Below, piece after piece: positions 11,480 through 23,201 of a DNA stretch of 64,000 nt (position 1 is the stretch's first letter; every line of letters starts with the position of its first letter). A model generated the notes under the pieces. The model saw only the letters and a program-made list of their open reading frames with translations. It did no database searches and had not been told where the DNA came from. Position numbers and translations under genes: made by a program. Source of the DNA: Hexactinellida sp. DTS-2022 (lineage: Eukaryota; Porifera; Hexactinellida). The stretch lies in the NCBI GenBank assembly GCA_028753945.1, contig JAPNXP010000001.1, positions 3,524,501 to 3,588,500 of the forward strand, read 5' to 3'.

Positions 11480-12600
11480 TAAGGCCCGTCTTTAGTCAAG
11501 ATGGAAATTGAGATTATAGTGTTTTGGATACTAGCCAGTAACGTATGGTTGCACTGAATATTTAGGTGAATCTAACTTCTACTTTTGCTGTAGCGACCGT
11601 TTTAGAGCTTAGGAATGTGTGAATTGCTAACAAAAGGTCACTTTTCTTATGAAAACAAAAAGATTTTTGGTCTAAGGTTTCACTAATTTGCTCAAAATTG
11701 TTTGAAACCAAGTCTGAAGTAATTAATACATATGTAATTCTAGATGATTAATCATTTTGACATTTACCATATAATCTTTCAGAGTTCTAGCCCTTTGAGG
11801 TCACACTTCGAATGCCAAATTTGCAATTATTGGACGAATTTTGTAGCTTGGCAGTCGAAGTCTGAACTCAAAGGGATGTTATTTTGAAAGTTTGTATTGT
11901 AATTGTAAAAATTAGGTCTACTCCCAAATTACATGTCAACATTAGTTTACACATGGTTTCAACCAATTTGGATCAAATTTGCGACCCCTATACCAAATAA
12001 ACTGTAATTTTCAATTTTATTTTCCCACTATTTTGACATTAATCAGGTGAATTTATATGATTGCAACCACAAGTATAATGGTTTCATCTGTTCTTCCCAA
12101 AGTTTTTTTTTGTTTATAGATGTAATTACCAATTTAGTGCTAAGCTCTAGAGTTTATAGTTTAGGATATATAAATTTGCTAAATCATCAAAGATTGGCTG
12201 ATTTTTATGCCCATAAATAGTCATTTTGAAAACGATGTTTTAGTCAGGGTCACAAAATGTATTATGGAGGAATAGGAAGTCGGGTTTTGAGAGCATTTTG
12301 CATACAAATTTTTAATTAGAGGTGCAAGGGTATCTGAGATTCAAAATAGAAAAGTCAAGGGACCACCCAATGAGATGAAGGTAAATAAACGTCAGAAAAG
12401 TATATTTGGTACAGGGGTCACTGATTTGGTCCAAATTTTTTGAAATCGAGAGTAAATTAATGAATACATATCTAATTTGGGAATGTTCCTTGATCAAAAC
12501 TTTACAATGCAAACTCTCAAAGTTACAGCCCTTTGAAGTCAGACAAGGATGCATTTTGCACCTTGATGTCCAAGTTTGACATGACTGTGAAGTTGGCTTA
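11480..12600. repeat. Inverted-repeat family R1, copy 2
   Basis: Shares blocks with 2770-4260: 'aaattgagattata' near 11510, 'ccctttgaggtc', 'aatttggatcaaatttgcgaccc', 'aatttggtccaaatttt' and 'aggaagtcgggt', with left and right halves inverted about a centre near 12050. The ORF at 12312-12554 lies in the arm and is not credible. Confidence 0.5.
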
Positions 12601-14180
12601 GTATTCGACCAGACTCACTTCAGTCAGATATTTGACTCACTTCTAGTTATCAGATTTGAATAAACTTAGTGTCATTCGAAAGAGGAGATACGGAGGTTTT
12701 CCTTGATATGATTTATTTTCAAATTTTTTAACTTTCAGTTGGTTATTTTATCATACAAAGCCGCACTGGTATCTCTTCAAAAATCACTATTTCTAAATTT
12801 AACTACATTTCTGAAAAATTGGCATTATACCTTTGAGAGATGGAGGTTTATGTGATTAAGGTTCAGGTATCCTCTAGAGTACTTCTACCATAAGTATTTA
12901 CCTGAATTAATTAATTTTTTTACAGCGGATTTACTTCATCCTCAGGATTGCAAAAATACAAATCCTATTGGCAAATAAACTAATAGAGGAAAAAACTTTT
13001 TTTAAATTTTACCATTTTTGCGGAATAGATCAATCAGAAAAAATAAACAATACAAAGAATATTATTGATAAAATGTGTTTAGATGGATGTAATATAACTT
13101 TTGAGTACAGGAATTGTGAATATCTACATTTTTCTGGATTTCAAATACTATTAGGTGATGTCGATTTTCAAATGAAGATTTTCCTTATCCAAAATCCCAA
13201 AAACAGATGAACTATTCATATTAGGGTAAATCGCAGCACTGAAAAGTTGTATCTTTACGAGATCTCTCCGAAACCGTTGAGTTTTTGATTCTACGACCAA
13301 AATTGACAAAATGACTTCTTCCGCAATTCTGAAAATGTTAGTTTTGAGATAGCGGCTTTTGAAAAAAAATTTTACAGCAATTATTCCTAAATTGAGGTGA
13401 CCAAAGTGTGTCAAACTGGAAAAATAATAGGAATCTTTCTTACAAATCTCTTGAGAGTACTCATTGGTATCAATACAATCCCAAAATGCAATAAAAGAGA
13501 AATAGACAATGATTTTGATTTTATCTAAATATTCGAAATTTGTAGAGTATACCTGAACCTTAAAATATCGTTTCAAAATTCCCAATAATTTTGGAGCTAT
13601 AAACATTCAAACTTGAAGTTGGGAAAATGAGTGGAAGTCGAAATTAGAAAAGTCAACCTAGTAGGATTGGTTCAAAGTATCAATTCCTATCCAATATCAA
13701 ACTGAATCTTGTTTATTTAGTATCATTCGTTAGAGGAGACAGATTCTCGAATCTCGAATATTCCCTAAATATCAGACAAATAGTCTTTAGAAAATGGCGT
13801 AAATCTCTATTTTATTGTGTTCTCTTTTCAAACTTTGAACTCAATTTTCCGAGATTAAATATAAACAGAATCGATTCAAACTTTAAAATACTTTCTCTGA
13901 TATGTTATAATTCATTCCCCCGTAAAAAAAACAGGGGTCGCTAGTAATTTCTTTCAGAATTTTTCAATATTCATACTTTAGTTAGTACAGTATACAAGTA
14001 TGCACCTATAGCCCCAAATGATATTTTCTTACAAGTCTAATTTGTTTCACACAATCGTTAGTTCCACTTACAAATTTAACAGTTCGCATTTAGGCTATTA
14101 AAATATTTAAGCCTCGACTCAAGCTTGGAGGAGATTTCGAACTTGACATTCATTGCTTTATTAATCTTCATCATTCTTTC
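12600..14180. repeat. Diverged interspersed repeat DNA
   Basis: Contains phrases shared with other repeats in the window, for example 'gagatctctccgaaaccgttgagttttt' near 13260, which resembles 25780-25815 and 36450-36480. Opposing ORFs at 12968-13210 and 13151-13606 encode low-complexity peptides with no domain and overlap on opposite strands, so neither is annotated as a gene. Confidence 0.4.
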
Positions 14181-14379
14181 AAACTTTTCTTGAACTTTAG
14201 TTCTCTTATACAATTATTTCTTGATTCATTAGTTTTCGTCTACAATTCTTTCTTCAATCATTTGTTCTATCTCAATGATTCTATTGAATTATGGCGTGCT
14301 CGCATCGGATTGCATTGGAGCCGCAGATGCATAATACCTATCATTCACATCAATCAACAGACCAAACTGATCATCTGTT

Positions 14380-14800
14380 TCGATCATCTCGGCTTTTATT
14401 GCATGTATAGTAGCGATTCTACTCTTCATTGGCGGAATTGAGATAAATCCTGGGCCTATCACCCCAACTCAAGATATTCATCACGAACGAGGTAATTTTG
14501 ACTGATGTATGTTATAGATAAGAATAACATTTATTGTTATTTTTTTAGAACTACCAGCTGAGATCAAATCTTTTGTCGACGCACTCCTCTCCACAATCCT
14601 ATCATTCGAACAATTGGTCCAGTCCATGTCTGCAAGCTACAGTTCGCCCAGTTCCATTTGGGGTTCCATATGTAAGAAAGTCTACTTGCGTAACAAGCCT
14701 GATAAGAGACATAGCTTGTACTTGAAGTGGAGAAATTATTCTTATGACGTAATAACCCTGGTGAGGGATGCTTTGAGCGGATGGGCAGAGTGCATTTAGA
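14380..14800 (+). pseudogene. Non-LTR retroelement leader with a 2A-like motif (fragment)
   Basis: A frame across about 14383-14490 gives a hydrophobic run followed by GGIEINPGP (14431-14457), the layout of the 2A-like leader at the start of many CR1/L2-type LINE ORFs (usual core D-V/I-E-x-N-P-G-P; here Asp is replaced by Gly). A GT-AG interval (about 14491-14548) would join it to an ORF running to 14799 that includes IWGSICKKVYLRNKPDKR. No endonuclease or reverse transcriptase follows. It could instead be a host exon derived from such a leader; the downstream domain is not recognised. Confidence 0.45.
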
Positions 14801-14819
14801 AGCCATCCATCTTGCAGTG

Positions 14820-15298
14820 AGCGTAGTAAATGGGAGAATTATTAGTGAATAATTCGGTTAGTAAAATTTATAATATAAAACAAGTTAATTTATAATATAA
14901 AACAAGTTAATAATTCAAGTGATCATGGTCTCTGTTTTGGTAATTTACTTCTCTTAATTCACAAGATTGTTTGCGGTAAGTCAAAGCTGAATTAAAATCT
15001 ACGGAGCAGTTTTCTAATTTATATATGGAAGATGTAGCAGCAACCCAGCAGTATTTCCGTTATTTACTTCCTGAATCCCCATTACCAGGCTATGTTCAGT
15101 AATTCGTACAGGATTCTTTCATTATTAATATGTATTCTTATGAACAGCTGGAAATTCTAATACTAATGAAAATTTAAAGATATTGTCTTGAATTTAGATG
15201 CAACTGGTTCTCTTATTTCTAAACCGCCTACTTGTTTTAAGAAAATATATTACTATGACATTACAATACAACACCCGGAGTTTTCCACCAGTCCCATC
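14820..15298. other. No recognisable feature
   Basis: AT-rich, with one short direct repeat ('tataatataaaacaagttaa' twice near 14870-14905). No coding call. Confidence 0.3.
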
Positions 15299-15306
15299 CC
15301 TATAGG

Positions 15307-15645
15307 CAGGGGCGGCGCCAGCACAGCACCAGTGGGGGGGCGAAAGGGGGGCGGACCAATGCACTGGAGGGGCAAACCCAATAGTTGTAAACATTCCAAA
15401 ATTCATATTTAAACCAAAATCGATATTTTTAATGACAAACTTGGTTAAATAATCTGTCCTATAATAGTGTACGGTGGTGCAAAACGGCAAATTATGAACT
15501 CCCTGTCCAGGGCATTTAGCATTTCCGCATTAACATTAAGTACTCCTATAACAGACAAGCGAGTTCCCGCCCCCCCACAGGGGGGGCGGATCAAAAGCCA
15601 GGGGGGGCGGCCGCCCCCCCGCGCCCCCCCCTCGCGCCGCCACTG
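15307..15645. mobile_element. hAT MITE, family CAGGGGCGGCGCC
   Basis: Ends CAGGGGCGGCGCCAGC and (inverse) CAGTGGCGGCGCGAG, flanked by 8-bp repeats CCTATAGG/CCTATAGC (15299-15306 and 15646-15653, one mismatch). GC-rich sub-terminal blocks with long G and C runs enclose an AT-rich core. ORFs inside (15188-15675, both strands) are shadows of the GC-rich ends. A second copy is at 21135-21580. Confidence 0.75.
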
Positions 15646-15653
15646 CCTATAGC

Positions 15654-16026
15654 TGAAATGATAAGTAGCAATCATAGCACAGCTGAGATCTCACACTTCC
15701 TGAATAAATGGTGTTTGAGTGTAAATTATTTAACACAATGGATTTAAAAATTAAGAAAGTTGAGATATATTTTAGTTCGGCTATGATGTACAGTACCTGT
15801 TTAGCGTTTAACAAATTTACTATTTTTCATTATCTCCAATGTTGTTGGGAATTTATAGCTAATAATGAGAACTTAGGTGTTATAACCGTCCTCCATCTCT
15901 GCTCGGCTCATATCATGCACAGAATTAGTTATAATTTAAATAAGAAATTTGAATTAGAAAAAGCTTTAAAAAGAATAATATTGTATGTATTTGTCGTATG
16001 ATTAATTGTAAACAAATGGATGAATA
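15654..16026. other. No recognisable feature
   Basis: A plus-strand ORF of 97 codons (15708-16001) has no domain or homology that can be recognised; it is left uncalled. Confidence 0.3.
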
Positions 16027-17138
16027 CCTTATTATAGGAAATTAACGCGCCATTAAATTAACGAGAAGGAAATTAACGCGAATTGGAGCTGAACTTCTCA
16101 AATACATGAAATTAACGCGAATAAATTTTAGCAAAAAATTCAGGATTTTTAATCTCCTGATTAAATACTATTTATTGTGCCAAAATAGCCTTCTAATCTA
16201 TTTGATAGACATGGTATATCCTCTCAAGTTAAGGAGATAGAGGCTCAAATTGATATCTATTATTAGATAACGCAAAAATTCTTGTTGAAGCATTCCAACT
16301 ATACTTTGATACACTATCTATCCACTTCCGAAAGAAAATTTCGATTCGGACATTTTTTTTACATTTTTGACCCAACTAAAGGTCCAAATTGTCGTCTTAT
16401 AGAATAATATGGCCATAGAATAGTCAATTATTGTAAATTAATGAAAAAAGGATTAATTTAGTTTAGCCACTCCTAGTTATACATTTACATGCCATATATC
16501 CAAATCAGAAAGAAAAATTTGATTCGGACATTCTTTTGACCTTTTTGACGTCACTAAAGGTCAAAATCACCGCCATTTTGTACAAATACATTCCGTAAGA
16601 ATTTCCGGCGAGTGACCTTGATTATGTAGGTGATATCTCAAAAAGTTTAAGTCGGAGAGACAAAAGATCTCCCTCAAAAATGATCCTTATTAGTAGAGCT
16701 ACCAGATCCGCCGCGTCGATTTTCAACTGTAATACAAAGTTATAGAGTTAATAATTAATCAGAGCCAAATATTGGTAAAAATTGAGCAATTATTTGAAAA
16801 TCTATAGAAAAAAATAATTAAATGGATTCTGACAAATGTACGTGGCGGATCTGATGTAACTCATAGTAAATAGTTAAATTAGCACTATTACAGAACTTGC
16901 GCCTAATAGAGTAAATTGCTTGCTCTTACATTATCTAGTATGGATTCACTATTAGGCTAAACTTTGACTATCAATAACTAATTCAAATTTTTCGATTTTT
17001 GAAATTCTGAGTTTCTATGTCCTTCTTAGAATAACTTGTACTGTCCAAAAACGCAATAATAATTGGGGGTCATCGGGTGTCTAAAATTTGAGCCTCTATC
17101 TCCTTAATTTCATGGCGCGTTAATTTTCTGTAATAAGG
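16027..17138. mobile_element. Long-TIR element, TA target duplication
   Basis: Begins CCTTATTATAGGAAATTAACG and ends with the inverse of CCTTATTACAGAAAATTAACG; TA flanks both ends. Inner blocks such as 'ttttgacctttttgacgtcactaaaggtca' are also found inverted near 38565-38600 and near 43790-43820, so this is a repeat family. No transposase ORF is present. TA duplication suggests Tc1/mariner-type mobilisation. Confidence 0.65.
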
Positions 17139-17139
17139 T

Positions 17140-17584
17140 AAGCAACTTTTCGGGTTAATTTGTTATATTGTGTGTAGTAATAAGCAAACTAGTGTTAAAA
17201 TTGCAATAAATTACACCAACTAGAAGAATGTATTAGGGCGGAGATTAATGTTAGTTATGATGTTCCCAATGAATTGGAGGATGAGACTGAAGTTAAGAGA
17301 ATGCTGTAACTTACAGAGATAAATCTTCTTTTGGCAGACATTTTGAAATGATTTATCGTCATACTTTAGTCTCGATAAGCAAATTCGACAATAATTCGCA
17401 ACTTGATCCTAGTGTATATTATAACCGCTAGATAGTTGAATTTTTTCTCACGGATTATATGCCATTGTTCCGTTGTGGAGTGGGATAATTTTATGTACCT
17501 ACAGCTAATTCGTCAGAGAATGCAGCAGATAGTAATGCGATTGTTGAGTATTGGTTCAGAATTGTTAAACACAGCATACTTAAT
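17140..17584. other. No recognisable feature
   Basis: AT-rich. It may include remnants of the gypsy pol downstream of the RT fragment, but no motif is readable. Confidence 0.25.
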
Positions 17585-19830
17585 TCAGAGACCGGGATAC
17601 GAGCAGCTGATTTCATCAGAACAGCTTATAATAACATAGACGATAGGATCGCGGCGTTTATATTTGCTTTCAACTTGGGCAACATTGGGGAGAAACTCAC
17701 GATAGTAATTCACCAGACCAAGAAAAGCTTTCAACTGTCGTAGAGAGGATGGCCTCTCCTGAATTTTTATCTTCTCAACTAGACGCGGCAATGGGAGATG
17801 ACCTTCAGCAGTGATTACATGCCTCACAAATTCAATCTCTGAGTACCCAAATCTGCATTTATCTCTCCTGAGCTGCATAGACGCACGACGATAGCATTCC
17901 AGTGTACTCCTCAGGTCCTGTATGTGAGCAGTCATCGTAGCCGAATGCACTAAGGTGTCGTCAACATAAGGAGACTATTAGTAGCAGACCTTAAGGCAGT
18001 ATCAATAGCGCGTTGGTAAGTACTAGGCGAATTGGTCAGCCCGAAGGGCATAACCACAAATTCATATTGTCCCCTAGGTGTGATAAAAGCAGTTTTCTCG
18101 CGGTCTTGGTCCGCTACAGGTATTTACCAGTACGCGGAGGCGCCATCCAGAGAAGAGTAATACTTGCTTCCGTGTAGCTTGTCTAGAATATCGCGGACTT
18201 CTGGAAGGGGTAAGAATCTCGCTTAGTATCGTTATTAAGTGATTTGTAGTCCACAGCAAACCTCATGGTTCCATCCTTTTTCTCGATTAGTATTACCCTA
18301 CTGCACCAAGGGGAGTTGGATGGTTTTATTATACCATTGCGGAGCATTTGGCGTACTTAGTATTGATGTTTTGTTCAGCTTGTGGTGATACGCGCATACC
18401 CTTCGCTTTCACTGGTCGAGTCGCCCCTGTAACATTTGAACGTTCGGCTAGGTGTGTAACACTTGGTTTCTTGGGATCAATAGCGAATACGTCCTGATAC
18501 TCAAACAAGAGCTTCCCTAGTGCCTCTCGTTCGTGAACAGCAAGTTTGGCGTTGATATCCAGTCTTTGGAAGAATAACTGTTGAATGGATCATCCAAAAC
18601 GCCTACAATTCCAGCCCTAGTCAAGGGCCACCTCCTCTCACAGTAACTTCCGTGCTCCACCACTTCGATCCCAACATCACTTTATGATTAATCCAATCGA
18701 ACTCGGTTGATTGAAATCGGTGCAGAAAGTCTCTTCCAAGGATTACTGTGGCTTCTGAGCTTTCAATCACCTGAAATTCGTGAAGAATTGCCTGTCCATC
18801 TCCTACGTCCACACTAATATACGCACATCCTTGTACTGCAATTGAAACTCCTCCAACGTCACCCACTCTACCGGGTTTAGTTGAGTATCCAACACCTAAC
18901 GATCGTAACGTACTAGTGTCGATTACCGAAGGTTGTGCACCTGAGTCTAGCATAGCCAAGGTTGCTCGGTTTGCCATGTTAACCGATATTACCACTCCAG
19001 CTTCATTAGCCCAGCCACCGCGTTCGTACAGAGGTTGGCTGGTGATATACACTTTTGCATAACAGTAACGACGAACGTGACCTTGCTTTCCACATCGTCG
19101 ACAATATCTTCTCGGACACGTTCTAGAGAAGTGTCCCGAACTGCCACATGTAAAACACGATCCTTTGCGAGAATTCCCGGCATTCGACGGGTATCTCTCT
19201 CTTGGTTGGAAACGCTCTTTCGAATCCCTGGTTGAGTGATGAACTACTTTAACTTCAGGATCTGTGTACCTGTCCGTTCGACCCGTATCAGTGTACCCGT
19301 CCATTTGACCATCACTTACTTTAACATCTGTTTGTGTTTGATTACCACATACTAGCGGGTTGGTTTGGCTTACTTCCTTGGTCTTTATCTCGCCCACGCG
19401 TTTAAGGTGCCGATTCCCATGATCCAATGGAATACCTTTCTCAATCAGAACTATTACGCTTTATAAATTCTCGTGCCTCCGGTTTATCGATCTCCTCCTT
19501 CGTTGATAGCCATTCCTTCATGGAATTTTGAACATTTGGGGGTAGTTGGCCTATTAAAATCAAGCACGCCATACGTAGTGGGGCATTCGCTCGCTCCGCC
19601 GATTACTTTAATTGATAAAAAAATCGTCGATACCTTGCCCTGGTTCCCAATCAGATCGCATAGGTTGACTATTTCCTTCTGCGCATCCTCGGGAGGGTCG
19701 AGACTCGAGACTCGGGGAATTACGGTACTTATGATATTTGACCCTTGGGGATTATCTCACTCGAAAAATGTATCATATTTTGATCTTCTCCAAAGTTTCA
19801 AAGGATGGAATAATAGGAGTTCTTATTGAA
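17585..19830 (-). pseudogene. Ty3/gypsy-type retrotransposon remnant (gag - protease - RT)
   Basis: Reading leftward from about 19830: gag C-terminus, two CCHC zinc knuckles near 19070-19160 (CFTCGSSGHFSRTC and CRRCGKQGHVRRYC), an aspartic protease with MLDSGAQPSVID, then LGRDFL. RT follows in several frames: an AVDYKSLN block near 18240, the YVDD active-site box at about 17957-17968, and KCRFGYSEIEF plus FLGLVNYYREF at 17950-17585. The order and the RT wording fit Ty3/gypsy. Stops and frameshifts separate protease from RT, no RNase H or integrase is readable, and no LTR pair was found, so it is a dead 5' fragment. Confidence 0.85.
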
Positions 19831-20620
19831 TATTAAATCGGATGCTTCCTAGGATAGATCTATATGCCTACTTATGCAAGAAACTTAGTTTTATTGATTC
19901 GAAATCGAATTGATTTCTCAAGGCCCTACATAAAATAATTTTTTCAGGCAATTTCCACTAAAATCTGCATTAACGGCATTCTAACATTAATGACTATATA
20001 TGTAGGATCGACTTTTTAAAGTTCTCTAATATGAAAACTAGTGATGCGTTACTCCTGAAACTTGCTCTACAACAAAATATAGCATTTTAATAGGTATAAT
20101 AAAATGAACACGAATGATCCGTCAATTTTTGCCCCACCGACTGCATATAGCCTTACAATGCCTAAATAATTAAAGTAAAGCACTAAATAGTATAAGACTT
20201 ATTAAAGATAGATACATTTATGGCATAGCATTCTAATATACTAATGCAATGGTACTCATGATTTTTTGGACCATGGATTGGTTAAACCAGTTAGTATAAA
20301 GTTTTCAATAATATATAATACATTATGTATAATAAGTTTGTCATTGTTTTATAGTCAGGTTACATTGTTGATGCATATTTCTTAAGATTTTCTTGTACCT
20401 TGTTCCCCTTCTGATATTCATTAAAAGTCTATAATAGTAGTAGTTAGTGAAGATTTGAACTAAATCTACATACGGTAGTTAATTTTAATTCATGAAATAA
20501 ATATAGAAGACAAAATGAACTAAGTCTCTCTGTCTCTCTGTAAAGTAATGATATTAGGAGTTAATCTTGTATTCGCAGTAGAATTCGTCAAAGGAACTCG
20601 ACACTTAACAAACAAATAGG
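19831..20620. other. No recognisable feature
   Basis: AT-rich intergenic DNA with no convincing ORF on either strand. Confidence 0.3.
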
Positions 20621-20624
20621 GCAG

Positions 20625-21000
20625 CGGTTCTCAAATTGGGCCCACGGATGAAAGTAGGGGGTCGACAAGAACTCGAACTTGTATTACGGGCTGGAAGGGG
20701 ATCCAGATAACGTGTGGTGTTTGCTAAAGGGGACACGATTGGAAAGGTTGGGATTCGCTGTGATAGTGTGTATCTAGAATGAGTTAGAATTAATTAGAAC
20801 TCATTGAATTTGTTTGATTTTACAAGAATTGATAAAGGCCTGTAGTCATAAAGTGATAGTGGGTGGGGCTATGAAAAATGTTAGTTGGGGTGAGTCTCAA
20901 AATATTTTAATTGTTAATCTAAAGTTAGATATATCATCACAAGAGTTACGAAAAATCTCGGGGGCACAAATTTCGCTTCGTGTCTGGCGCAATATCTAAT
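20625..21000. repeat. Possible hAT-type element end
   Basis: CAGCGGTTCTCAAATTGGGC at 20625 has the form of a hAT (Charlie-like) terminus. No matching inverse end could be located, so extent and target duplication are unknown. Confidence 0.3.
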
Positions 21001-21134
21001 GGAATCAAACTTACTCAATCTTAATTGATACATAAATATACTAATAACTAACTTGAATATTTTCGCCAAATAGGGCGAACGAACACGTTTTGATGGTCAC
21101 TGGCTAGTGTTCGTTCTAACAAGGCTCTACTGTA

Positions 21135-21580
21135 CAGGGGCGGCGCCAGCCTTGGCGACCTAGGGTCGCCAATGGGGCTCCACATTTTTCTATAATTTGT
21201 AACATTATTTAAAATTATCTCAGTGAATACATTGGTAGAGGTTAATTGATAAAATTATATATTGTATGGTTGTTATGATTATTCAAACATCCAGGGCCGT
21301 GACTTCTTTTAGTCAATGTTATTTGCCCTAAATATATTATAAATGTGAACAACCATAGTCTTGCATTTATCTGTTTGTTATTTCTATTTAATAGCATTCA
21401 TAGTTATAACTTTGGTGAAGATTATTCTATTAATCCTTAACAAGTCGTCTTAATCAAAATTGATGTTTAAAAAATGATATTTTGATGTTGAATTAATTGA
21501 AAATTGGCGCCCCCTAAGGGGGCTCCAATCCTTTCACAAGGGGCGCCGCGCCCCTTGGATTACCCCTAGAGCCGCCCCTG
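21135..21580. mobile_element. hAT MITE, family CAGGGGCGGCGCC, copy 2
   Basis: Starts CAGGGGCGGCGCCAGC and ends AGAGCCGCCCCTG, with an exact 8-bp target duplication CTACTGTA (21127-21134 and 21581-21588). The interior is AT-rich without an ORF. Confidence 0.85.
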
Positions 21581-21661
21581 CTACTGTATATTACTTTACC
21601 AGGCCAAAAGTATTTGAAATTCCAAAATTGTGCCACAAGTGGCTGATGACATGGATACATA

Positions 21662-22230
21662 CACTAACCAGCCAAATGTATTTGAACATAGGGAATTTAA
21701 TATTGGACACACAATACTCGTCTGGTTACTTATCAACCTATATCTAAACTACTCTGAAATGACTATAAATATCTTATCATAGATATTATACATTACAAAA
21801 TATTGTGATTTCAATTCAATTTAGAAAATTTCGACGAAGTGGCATAAGTGTTTCTGCCACGTGCCACTTGTGGCATAAGTGGCACAAATTGAAATGTGGC
21901 TGTATCACAGTAGAAAATATTCGGATTGTTTTGAAATTATGCACTTAGAGTAATTTAACCATGTGGAATTCAAATCTTCTACCATAATTAATATATTAAC
22001 ATTGGATTTTAATGATCCCAAGTAAATTTTTTAATTAGCTAATTTTATATTTAATGAGTTTAACGCCTCCATAAAAATGTAAATTCGAAAATTTTGCTGT
22101 TTTATTATACTTTACATATCGTTTCATGTAAATAGCCATTTGGCAGTTTCTACTAATGTTATTTTCCTGGTATAACCTTAAATGTCTGAATACTATTTTT
22201 TGCTGTTCAAATACTTTTGGCCGGTTAGTG
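21662..22230. mobile_element. Tc1/mariner-like MITE, copy 2 of the 554-991 family
   Basis: CACTAACCAGCCAAATGTAT at the left and the inverse of CACTAACCGGCCAAAAGTAT at the right, both flanked by TA. The interior again has the 'gccacttgtggcataagtggc' hairpin (about 21838-21885). A partial third end ('accaggccaaaagtatttga') lies just upstream at about 21600. Confidence 0.75.
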
Positions 22231-22656
22231 TATACCTCTTCAATGTCGACATAACACGACCTAAAACACTAGGTTTTCAAGTTTATAACGATATTTCAAC
22301 CAACTGATATCAATGTAATAGCATTTGTGTTCCTGTCAATGGCCCAATTGTGACACAAGGCACATGTCAGGGACACTATACTGTACACAATGAAAATTTT
22401 AGGCAAATTTTAGAAACTAATACAGTTACTGTCCAAATGTAAAATGTTAATCACCTTGTACGCATAATCTATTGCAACCAATTTGTAAGACGAAACCTTT
22501 CTTCTACTTTATGTTAGCAGTTGCTGAACTAATCGCTTTGGGGAGAATACCGTATTTATTCGAATAGTTTCCTCGTCAATTATTGTTTTTTAGACCATCT
22601 TCTGACCAATAATTTTTGTTACTTTTCGAGAATATCACATGTTGATACAATTTATT
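22231..22656. other. Flank of MULE-2
   Basis: No gene. 'ataccgtatttattcgaatag' near 22550 is partly mirrored by the inverse 'ctattag...atacggtat' near 25600-25622, so MULE-2 may lie inside an older DNA element with such ends. This is not proven. Confidence 0.3.
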
Positions 22657-22735
22657 GGAAACGCGGAATTTGTCCTACAGAAATCGGATTGTGTACTGCA
22701 CTTTTGAGTTAGGAATTTGTCCTACGAGCAATTCC

Positions 22736-23015
22736 GGAATTTGTCCTACACTATATTAAAGATAGGAATTTGTCCTACAGAGAATTCCGGAATTTGTCCT
22801 ACACTATATTAAAGATAGGAATTTGTCCTACAGAGAATTCCGGAATTTGTCCACACTATATTAAAGATAGGAATTTGTCCTACAGAGAATTCCGGAATTT
22901 GTCCTACACTATATTAAAGATAGGAATTTGTCCTACAAAGAATTCCGGAATTTGTCCTACACTATATTAAAGATAGGAATTTGTCCTACACTGTATATTA
23001 TAGATAAGAATTTGT
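22736..23015. repeat. MULE-2 left TIR array, 53-bp unit
   Basis: About five copies of a 53-bp unit made of two half-units: GGAATTTGTCCTACAGAG plus AATTCC (24 bp) and GGAATTTGTCCTACACTATA plus TTAAAGATA (29 bp). The shared half-unit head is GGAATTTGTCCTACA. ORFs translated from this array (22770-22970) are artefacts of the repeat. Confidence 0.9.
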
Positions 23016-23201
23016 CCTATGAACAATTATGAACACTCATTTAACAATATTTTATATAATTATTAATTTTGTAATTATAGAAAGAATTATTAATTTTGTA
23101 ATTAATGTAACACAGTTTGATAAGAGATTAAATGCAATGAAATATATGGAAAAGTAGAGAATTTGTATTATGGGAAAAATTGTGTCTATTTGACTGATAC
23201 A

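Noticed and set aside
12968-13606. Opposing ORFs of 80 and 151 codons
   Set aside because: They overlap on opposite strands, lack domains, and lie in repeat DNA shared with 25.7 kb and 36.4 kb.
15188-15675. Pro/Gly/Arg-rich ORFs on both strands
   Set aside because: They arise from the G- and C-run ends of a hAT MITE.
17585-19830. Endogenous retrovirus with envelope
   Set aside because: Only gag zinc knuckles, protease and a broken RT are readable. No envelope, integrase or LTR pair is visible, so a plain gypsy retrotransposon relic is the simpler call.
22770-22970. ORF with repeated NLSYTILKIGICPT peptide, and its mirror at 25111-25311
   Set aside because: Translation of the 53-bp terminal repeat of MULE-2, with no independent coding evidence.
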